From positions 1,488,001 through 1,552,000 of the forward strand of contig OY756149.1 in NCBI GenBank assembly GCA_963576785.1: a DNA stretch of 64,000 nt, in the 5' to 3' direction. Made by a program: the position numbers and the translations under genes. This DNA is from Chlorophyllum brunneum (lineage: Eukaryota; Basidiomycota; Agaricomycetes; Agaricales; Agaricaceae). A model generated the notes under the pieces. The model saw only the letters and a list, made by a program, of their open reading frames with translations. It did not search any database and was not told where the DNA came from. Each line of letters opens with the position of its first letter. The first letter of the stretch is position 1. Of this stretch, positions 55,601-64,000 are shown one piece after another.

Positions 55601-56085
55601 TCACCTTCAAGCGCTGATTTCCAGGGTTGCAACTCGCGCTTGTGCTTGAAAAGGTACCTGGAATTGTGACCCAATTACCAGCCTGGGCGACAGCTTCTCT
55701 GTTTGCTTGTTCCCGTTCGTTACTGAGCACCCGTTCAGCACCCAGAAAACCGCGTATTCCCTGCCAAATGCGCCGTAGTAACCGAATTGCCCAAGATTGC
55801 GAGCTGCGACTGCCCACCAACTTCCCTGTTTCTGTATTCGGAGTGTCTGTCAGGCATTCATATATCACCCTTCCATTCTTCGCCTGACCGGCTATAACCT
55901 CCGATGTGACTTGAAACCACGAAAGTATCGCATGTCAGACCCCAGCGTCTATAGCACTGGCTGAGCATCGGGAAAGGTTAGTCTGTATCAACATAGACGC
56001 TCTTGCTGTCCATGGTCATTTTAAAAGGCTGGCCACGTTTAGTTGAGCAGTCTTTCGGTCCCTTCCTTCGTTTCATATTCCTGCC
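52659..56085. other. Mostly unassigned 3.4-kb interval
   Basis: Several frames of 60-260 codons exist on both strands, overlapping each other. Two could be partial genes. A plus frame at 53844-54131 holds NRTWALNFIDPPEILLPHHR. A minus frame at 54700-54071 has LREALDLYVARVVHTSQVPC, faintly like the start of a Pho80/PCL-type cyclin box, but the downstream cyclin-fold residues are missing. I cannot assemble splice-consistent exons for either, so I annotate neither as a gene. Minus frames at 55325-54987 and 55868-55569 are also unrecognised. Confidence 0.35.
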
Positions 56086-57826
56086 ATGTTCGACACGGGC
56101 ACACCATTCGAGAGCAGTGCAAATGCAGCCATCGTAGGCGCATTACCTCGCATATCCATACCCCTCCACCTTCCCCGCCTCTTGACATTTGCCTTCATGG
56201 AGACTTTCTTCACAATCCTGGCTTGGTATTGCTACTTTCGTCCACCCGAACTACCCTGGTTCGATTTTGAGCCGACGACAATCAGGAGTGGTTTCATCAC
56301 CATCTTTTCGCTCTGGCACGCCGTCGCCATCTCATGCGCTGTCTGTGTATGCTTGGATTTGTTCAGCAGGGAATGGGATGCAGAGAACGATGAAGTGGCC
56401 GTCATCACCAGCGGTATCCTTGACCGCGTCCATTACTTCATCCAGCGTAAAGCGACGAAGATGTTCAGAATCGCCTTCGTAACGTTTCTGGGTTTGTTAC
56501 TCATTCGTACAACCGGGTCTTCCACTATTACAGTGGCTTCCGGTGTCGAATTTGATAAAACATTACCCATCGGTTCGATATCCACGTCCAGCCTTACTCA
56601 AAACTTCACGGTTATTACCAACCCAGCCTTCTTGGATCGTCTTTACCAAGCCAACATGGTGGTGAGGCTCGAGCAGTTGTTTGGAGCTCCGTGGGGATAC
56701 GTCCCACAGCCAAATCATCTCATTCCTCTCCCAACGAAGGACCTCAATCTGACGACTAGAGTCACGTACGCGACAGATCTAGTCACCTTTCACTATGATT
56801 GTCAATGGCGGGCGCCTGACAGCTACTCTTCTGGAAAAGTCACACTTGAAAACAAAACATGGACTGGAGACCTCAAGACGAACGCAACTTCTATTGCAAC
56901 TAGCCTACCTCGTGCCATGGGTAAGTAAGGAGAATCTTAACCCTTTTCCCGTTGTGTAATGACGCGCACTAGGAAATGGTTCCAGCATCCTCCATTTGTT
57001 GCCCACATTTAAATACAAGGGTGACTCTGCCTACCTTTTCTTGGGAGGAAATGCAACCATCCCTGTCACGTTCAATACGAGTTCCAGTCCCAACACCACG
57101 AGTCCCAACAGCACCTGGATCGACCTCAGCGGTCTTCCGACCGTCTTCAATAGTGACGGTTTCGCAGGCTTCTCTGCCGCCAGAAGACCAGTCAGGTACC
57201 TCCGCGCTCCCCTCGCCACTCTCTTGATCTGCACCCCCAACCTCTCTTTTATGTCCCGAAACGTCATTCTCGAGCCAAATTCCAACATCACGGAACCTGA
57301 TATCGAAGTGGCCTCTCGCTTCAATGTTGACTCACCACACAACATCGATCACCAAGCGGCTCGGACGCTGTTCACGACGGTTCTTTACACCGCGATCCGT
57401 TCACTGGATGGCGGAACACTCAAACCCGCCAATGGGTTCTTCAACTTCAATTGGGTTTCAGCGACCATGCTTTTGGATATGCCCATCGATCGTGAACGGC
57501 AAAATGTGACATCTATGCAACCACTCAACCTACAATTCATTAATGATCGTGTGGACAAATTTACGCTCTCCGCCCTGAAGGCCTTCACAAGTGGATACCG
57601 GGGCCCAGATTCCGAGGACAGCCCCGCGCAAGACGTTTTGGGTCAACAGGTCACAGCACGATTCACTAGCCGAAAGCTCGCACTTTCGGCGAGTTTCCAA
57701 TTTACCATCCTTCACACTGTCTTGTTCGGAATTCTGGTCGTTTTACTTGCCGTTTTGTTATACCTGGATAAGACTCACCCACGTCCTTCGTTTGACCTGA
57801 GGTTCCTACGTCCGAAAACAGATTAG
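56086..57826 (+). CDS. Membrane protein with four predicted TM segments, 2 exons, 562 aa
   Basis: Exons 56086-56920 and 56973-57826 join over a 52-nt intron (GTAAGT...CACTAG) as 563 codons. Three hydrophobic segments lie near the N-terminus (around LLTFAFMETFFTILAWYCYF, SLWHAVAISCAVCVCL and FRIAFVTFLGLLLI). A large middle domain is rich in N-x-S/T sites (for example NFT, NLT, NKT, NAT, NTS, NTT, NST, NVT). A last hydrophobic segment (FTILHTVLFGILVVLLAVLL) is followed by a short basic tail. Such proteins are common as uncharacterised, lineage-expanded families in mushrooms. The middle domain is probably extracellular or lumenal. No catalytic motif is recognised and no disruption is seen. Confidence 0.8.
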
Positions 57827-58489
57827 ATTTGGTCAGACTAGCCCCGGTATGGACTTATGTAACGAGCCATTCTCTTGTAGTATTATTGATTGGTGGAACT
57901 ACTTCGCGGGACTCTTTTTTTCTTGCCTCATGTTGGGTTCGAAGATGGATACGGCCCCGTGGATGTATCACACCCTTACATGGTGGCTGTAGGATAAAAA
58001 GTTCTTTTCCTCTACGTCCGTTCGTCTGCACATGAGTAGATACTTGCCATTCGGTTATTATTTAGCCTCTACTCACACTTCAGAGCTATTGATCAACGTT
58101 GCTCGTTTCACACTCTACATCTTCCGTGGGCTCCGTTGTCAACACACAAGTGTACTATGCCATCCGGTTATAAATGTATTGAAAACGGGGCTTCGCATAC
58201 GATAACCACGAGCTTGCTAATGAAAGATACATACAATCTCAGGCCCTTCGTTCTCTAAGCCAAAGGTATTGCAGTTCAAGTTCCTTTGTAGAACCAGGAC
58301 GCTTCGGAAGGGCGTGAGTTCGACCTTGATGGTGGTGGCCGGAAAAAGTTGCGATGTGTACGTTGTTATCGTTGTCATGGCCGCTAGCCGCCACAGTCCA
58401 GTTTGTATGAATAAAAAACCGTGACACGATAACAGAAATAGCTGCTGGCTTGGTAAGTACATACTTCAAGGGAAACTAACTAGTCTTTG
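57827..58489. other. Intergenic between convergent genes
   Basis: The 3' ends of the membrane-protein gene (plus) and F-box gene (minus) face each other here. Two overlapping minus frames of about 80 codons (58462-58217) have no recognisable motif. Confidence 0.45.
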
Positions 58490-60006
58490 CTAAACGATAT
58501 CAATAACTAACAGTGTATGTACCGTATGCTTAAGGAACACCAAGCGTCCTGTGTCCTCGTCAAACGCAATGCATAGCCAAGCTAGGTCTGCAACTCGGTC
58601 AAATGTAGGGGATCGTTTCTGATCGGATGGTGAGACTGAGTCCCATTCCTGGCTGCTAATCTGAATAGTATTGTCCGCCCATCTGAAGTATAGTGATGCC
58701 GAGACCCCAAGCTTGAAGTCATTCCACTGTTGTTTAGAATCGCCCCAAGCGCCTAGCTCAACGGTTGTGGGAAGAAGCCTCTTATCATGTGGTATCATGA
58801 TTCCACAAAGCCTTCCTTCCATTGTACGATCTAGCGTGACAATTTGTGATGTTCTGGGGAACCAGCGAGTCTCTGAATATCGCTGGTGCAACATCGGAAT
58901 ACTATGAAGCAGCTTGATGGATGTTGGCGACCCTAGCTCGAAGACGTATAGTGAGTCGGGTTCTGTGGAATGGATAGCGAACATATTTTGGTCGATGGGT
59001 TCCATGCGCTGGGGGGACAGTGAATGAACTAGAAAAATAACCAAACAGTGTAGAACTGACCAACGCAGTCGCTTCGAATGGATGGGCACTCGAATCAATC
59101 ATGGAATACTCAAGACGCGCGAGGGCTTGGTTGTAGTCGTAAACCTCAATCCCCTTGTTCTTCCCAGCAGGATCCCTCCAGACTTGGACAAAGTAGCGGT
59201 CGTTGAGAGCCGTTGCCACGGTGATCATACCCGGCTTGGAACATCGAAACATGGCAATTTTCGAGGCAGCCAGGGTAGCATCCGCACCATGGCCGACTAG
59301 GTCGACTCGGTATATGTATGTACGTGAGTTTTCTGAGGGGGTCTGAACTAAATTGTGGTGCGGACTAAACTTACGCACCTTCTTCCCAAACGAAAGCTGC
59401 AATGCGAACAGAGAGGCCCTGTGCCCGTCGGTCTATCCAGATACTATAGCTTACTGGCATTTCTTTCTTTATTTCTTGGTCAACCTCGCTTGGATTGAAC
59501 AGTAGGCGTGGCGTGGGATTGGTGCTGTCCAAATCGATGGCATACACAAGCTGGAAAGGATGAATTATCAACTGCCACCGGCCGCCTGGAAGGAGTTTGA
59601 GGTAGCATGGTCTCAAAGGCTCGACACCCGGCGGGAGAGATTCAACCGTGCGCATACGGAAGTGCGGCTGGATAACGTTCGCCAACACACTCTGCGCTCG
59701 ACTTCGTCGTAGGGCCATTGTTCCAACTCCCCGATGGTGTATTCGTCGAATCCTTCTTCGGTTGGGGATACACCATACACTCCACGCAGCCCAGCAATGC
59801 AGTTGTACCAGAATTGGCGGGTCATTGTGATAGAGTAAAGGGTCCTGCAAGTCTGCCCAAGCATTAACCTCCAAGATTATATACGAGATATGACACAACC
59901 GCACCAGCCTGATCGCAAGTAAACCCGAGTAGTCCAGATCCGTGAGAATTTGGAATAGAATCTCGACCGGCAGAGATGTAAATTCCTGCTGTTGTTCGCT
60001 CAGCAT
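58490..60006 (-). pseudogene. F-box family gene with a single-base frameshift
   Basis: Exons 60006-59905, 59852-59379, 59332-59061 and 59008-58490 with introns of 52, 46 and 52 nt follow the plan of 42216-43826. The F-box is FTSLPVEILFQILTDLDYSG, continuing RLTCRTLYSITMTRQFW after splicing. The summed coding length is one base short. The deficit is in exon 2 at about 59712-59716, where TGGCCCTACGACGA stands in place of TGGGCCCTACGACGA-like sequence; the other exons keep phase. Without the frameshift it would encode about 455 aa ending LLVIDIV. It is either a very recent pseudogene or a homopolymer assembly error, in which case it would be a functional SCF adaptor. Confidence 0.85.
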
Positions 60007-60689
60007 TACAGATGAAGAGGACCTGAGATATGCTCTTCTTGGGCAGAACTAGGGAATATATACTGCCCCAGCTCATTCCATTAGTACGATGATATGACCT
60101 AACCTCCCCCAGAATCTGGGCCAGATATCATGCAACATAGTGATATGGATTCAGTTGGTGTTCTTTTATTGTCATTGTTTTTCTCAGAGAAACATATCCC
60201 GAAATAGATCGCGCTGCCTCATGATGCTTCATTGTGATGTATTCCCTGTGATATGTCCCAATACCGCTTCGATCTCCTGATGACAAGTAACCGGCCTACA
60301 TGACATCAGCGGCTTACTACTTTGTCCTTGAATCTGCCATTGAACCAATAAATTACATATCATCTCTGTATCAACTTTCGTAAGAGAGGACGAGATCGGA
60401 TCATCCAGTAACATGATAACAGCAATATATTACGATGAAAATGGGGGAATTCAAAAGATCCCGGTAACCCTGGAGAAAGGTCAAGGAAGGAAGTTGGGCT
60501 GAATATCTATCTGACCATGAGATCTGCCACCGGCAACTATTCTGACACCGTCAGACAGTCTACACGATCACCAGTTGAGTCTGCTTGGAATATACTACTT
60601 AGCCTCAATGTCTGTCAAATCCGTTTAAGACTGAAAATGCGGCTGTCTGGGTATTTAGCACCGCGAGACTCAATGGCGTTGACAACCAG
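60007..60689. other. Intergenic, no supported gene
   Basis: Upstream region of the minus-strand F-box gene, so it probably contains its promoter. Only short frames. Confidence 0.4.
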
Positions 60690-61560
60690 TACCGTATGCT
60701 TAGGGAACGCCAAACCTCCTGTGCCCTTATCAGGCTCAGTCCATCAACTCAGTCAAATGTAGGGGATCATTTTTGATCAGATGCCCGAGCCGAGTCCCAT
60801 TCCTGGCTGCTGATATGAATAGTGTTGGGTGCCTATCTGGAATATAGCGATACCGAGATGGTAAATCAAAGCTATTCCAATGTTTCTTGGTGCTGCAAGT
60901 CCCTGATCGTACGGTGCCATGATCCCGTAAAGGCTTCTTTCCATCACGCTCAAGTATGTGCTGTTCCAGGGAACCAAACATATCATTGGAGCAACATCGG
61001 AATGGTATGGAGTTGGTGACTCCAGGTCAAGGATATAGCGAATGTGATCGGGCAGAATGCATATTGTATATATTCCACGGAGAGATTCAGTGAGTGAACA
61101 ACCGAATACTCGAATAACAACGAAGGACAGGTCAATGTAATAGACAGACAGTATAATCTATTAATAGATACCCTCGGGATGGCCTAGGACCTGTTGATAA
61201 TCACGAACTTTGATACAGAGAGTAGTGGGATCCAGGTTCCTGAAAAGGTACCCCCCCTCCGGACTTGGACAAAGTAGCGGTCATTACTGCAGAGAACATA
61301 CCTGTCTTGAGAATTCGTAAGATAGCAACATTCCTTATGTTTTTAGCAGTCGGAATAGCACCCGCACCACGGCTGGCCGGGTCAACTTTGTATATGTACA
61401 TTTGTGACGTTTCTGTAGCAGCTTGTGCCGGGTTGAACATGATGTATATTGAAATTGTGCACCATCTCCCCCAGTGAAGCCTGAAGTGTGAAAGGAAAGT
61501 CGCAGTGCTCTGTAATTCATCAGTATGTTGTCGCCGATTGGCACCAGTCAAATTTGCCGA
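60690..61560 (-). pseudogene. F-box family relic
   Basis: Minus-strand fragments match the neighbour at 58490-60006: an exon-4-like part at about 60990-60700 (ISAARNGTRLGHLIKNDP; a region parallel to the EWD...PSDQKR block) and an exon-2/3-like part at about 61550-61200 (LHWGRWC, TSQMYIYKVDPASRGAGAI). Frames change repeatedly and parts are absent. It is a decayed neighbour duplicate. Confidence 0.65.
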
Positions 61561-64000
61561 GGTCGAATAATAGACGTGAGCGTGCGGGTATGAGGCGTAC
61601 TACATATGCGTCTACTTTAGGAGACTAGACGTGACGTGATGTGAAGGAGGACGAAGGAATGAGTCATGGGTGCATTAGTACCCATTAGCATCGGTCTTCA
61701 GGAAGAAGTGCTCTATGTTCTGATCTTGCATGGATCCAAGGTCATCTAAGGTCCATCGGACGGGATTCGAGATACGTACGTCTCCAGTCCCACTGAAGCC
61801 ACATCTGGCACTACTCTCCCCACCCTAATGTGCACCCATAGACCAGATTGAGAACATCCCCTGGAACGTGAAACCAGTGATAGTATCAGACCTTCCCTTT
61901 GGTCTCCTTGTACTCATATGCTTTACATCGCTCGAGGCCTTCCGACCACTGTCTGAGAGTAAAGGACCTGCCGAAAGGCAGGTACGCTTTCTTGGGAGAT
62001 TAGAATAAGCAACTCCCAGCGAGACCATGTAGGCTCCCTCGTCCACCTCATTCGCGTTCGACTCGACAGAAATCCCCTAGATGACTTTCCTTTATTTCAC
62101 CCACCCACCTCAACCCTCTTCCCTTAGTGTCACACCACACAGTCAAGAAAATCATACCAAGCCAACAAACCGCGCAGTGACCCTCGAAGAGACGTTCTTT
62201 GGGGCAACCCGTCTACGTCCTCTCCTCGGGCTCACACCCTGGCCAATATCGAAATCTCTCCCTCTTTGAGATTCCGATCCACCACTCCCAAAGACTTTGC
62301 ATGGTTTGCCTAAGCATTAACTACGAGACGATATAGTACAAAATGATAGATTACGTTCCCTTAAGTGTCACCCTATCCCAAGAAAATAAATTAGTGATTA
62401 TGGGTGTTGCAAACAGATAGCGAGACTTGTCACCCCCACATACGTGTCTAATCGCCAAGTGTTTGATAACTCATATGGCTCCATAGCTCGATATCTAGGA
62501 GCCCCTTGCCCGGGGATCATCTACCTTAAGCCTAGGGAGGGCATGACGAGTGTGTTCGAGTCGAAATTCATCATTTCTATGACACTTCAGTTGAGCGTCG
62601 AAGGTGGTTGTCGCAGATGGAAAAGGAGATCCGCGAGAAGCCTCGCTTGAGGCATTCGCTCAGTTCGTTGTGTAGGTCGAGAGAGAAGACTGTTTCTGGG
62701 ATGGCGCCAGAAACTTCGTCCACTTGTTCATCATCTTCATAACATTCTGTTTTTGTCCATCTCTCACTACATTTTCCATCTGATTTCTCGGTTTAGTTCT
62801 CCACTTAGTTCCGTTACATATCTCCCATTTTTGTTCTCCCTGTCAGATGTCTCGTTTTTACGGTTTTTGGTCTGTACAACGTCATTTTACCCTTAGTATT
62901 TATCATTTTCCCGATCCGCTCGTTTTCTTCTCGAATATGCCGGGCCACACTTCAATATTTCAATCGAGGCAGCCACGTTGCATAGTCGATTCAGAAACGA
63001 AAATGTCCATGAGACCGATGGAGCCATTGCAGAAGAGTCCTCAGGTCCGGGACAGTTCTCGGACTCCGCAGGGAATTAGTTAATCGAGAAGACATGACAG
63101 TGTAGAATCATGCATACGACCCAGTGAGTTAGGTGCGCAATTTCGACGGATCTGGAGACTAAAAGCCGTGTATAGTTCATGGTAGGATTGCGATCACGTT
63201 TAGATGCTCGGCTATAGAGCACGACGAGCGCGAGGCTGCCAGTGTCGGGTGGTAGAAGATACAAAAGTTCACACACGCGTGAATATGACTTCATAATAGT
63301 GGTGACAAGAGGAGATAATCAAGATCGGGCCGACTCGAGCTGCATGCAAAAAGATCTCCGAGTGGGAGTTGATTCGATTGCGTGGGAGAGGCATTTCACT
63401 TAGGGGCGGTGAAGAATCCATTTGGCTTAGAGAACGCCAGGTCTGGAATCGTGCGCATCATTCCATCTGATCAGTAGTTGTGCTACTTCTGTGAACTGCG
63501 CAGTTCCATGAGCTGTTCGTTTCAGGCGAGTGGTCTACTTTCACTTGCGGGGTTGGTTCGTATCATTCACTAGTGGAAGCTAATTCAGATGGAGGGGCAG
63601 AAATAGGGCTTTACTTCGTGGAGTGAGATATCCGGTTTTCTGCAGCGCCTACCGAAATCCACGCACATGAACGTGGGAGGCCACCCAGTGGCGTTTGGTG
63701 TGTCTCATCGAGAGCTTTACAGATTGACCGATAGATCGCTTACGGAGTGCTTAATCACCAAAGCCATATGGCAGTCTTGATGCCTTGAGGCCTCAAACTC
63801 TATCGGTTCATCTTCGGACTGAGCAGCGTTCACCAAGCGGTCTCGCGACTATCGCATGCAAAGTCCAAGTGTCAATACATTCACGACTAGATGGTGCTGT
63901 AACCCTGCATGCTAATAAATCAGTGGCATCAACAGCCGCTTCATAAGCAAAGACACGAGGGGCGACACCGATAGATACTTGGAAGTTGGGTGCGAAGAGA
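61561..64000. other. Unassigned right end of the window
   Basis: Only short frames (under 80 codons) occur on either strand. No motif, LTR terminus, RNA gene or splice-consistent exon is recognised. Confidence 0.4.

Overview
This window is nuclear DNA of a filamentous basidiomycete, most likely an Agaricomycete. The evidence is the many 42-85 nt GT-AG introns, the intron-rich DCP1 and DNAJC17-type genes, an expanded F-box family, and several fungal-type Ty3/gypsy and Ty1/copia LTR retrotransposons. All gene models below were built by hand from codon phase and splice signals.

Layout. 1-25185 is a retrotransposon graveyard. A chromodomain gypsy (gypsy-1, + strand, 133-3952) is cut at its left by a minus-strand LTR of the same broad family (1-132). 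A relic copia fragment (copia-A, about 4.7-6.2 kb) abuts a large copia element (copia-B, minus, 6220-17860). Copia-B's gag is split by a diverged solo LTR (TSD GTGCA), and that LTR is itself split by an almost undecayed chromovirus (gypsy-3, minus, 11584-16529, TSD TGGTG). To the right, an F-box pseudogene (17912-19288 plus 25186-25420) is split by a decayed gypsy (gypsy-2, minus, 19289-25185, TSD GTGGG).

25186-32064 is gene-bearing: an alpha/beta-hydrolase (27483-26384), a two-exon hypothetical gene (28833-28146), a frameshift-riddled ORC2 pseudogene (29121 to about 30520) and the 3' half of a multi-exon Ulp1-like (C48) cysteine-peptidase gene. That gene is split by a very young gypsy (gypsy-4, plus, 32065-39783, two differences between 754-bp LTRs). 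Its 5' half lies at 39784-41501.

42216-47175 is a tandem F-box cluster: one intact gene (42216-43826), one relic and one pseudogene. 48572-52658 carries the housekeeping pair DCP1 and a J-domain + RRM protein (DNAJC17/Cwf23 type), head-to-tail on the minus strand. A four-TM-segment membrane protein lies at 56086-57826. A near-intact F-box copy (60006-58490) and an F-box relic (about 60.7-61.6 kb) follow. I see no convincing gene in the last 2.4 kb.

Most notable are the chromovirus features. Gypsy-1 and gypsy-3 share an extra open reading frame downstream of pol. Gypsy-3's primer-binding site is a perfect 12-nt complement of the predicted start of its own transcript, which indicates Tf1/sushi-type self-priming. 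Gypsy-3 has also lost its reverse-transcriptase core by an in-frame deletion that leaves one long ORF. In addition, the region from about 4 to 23.8 kb is strongly depleted in CpG except inside gypsy-3.
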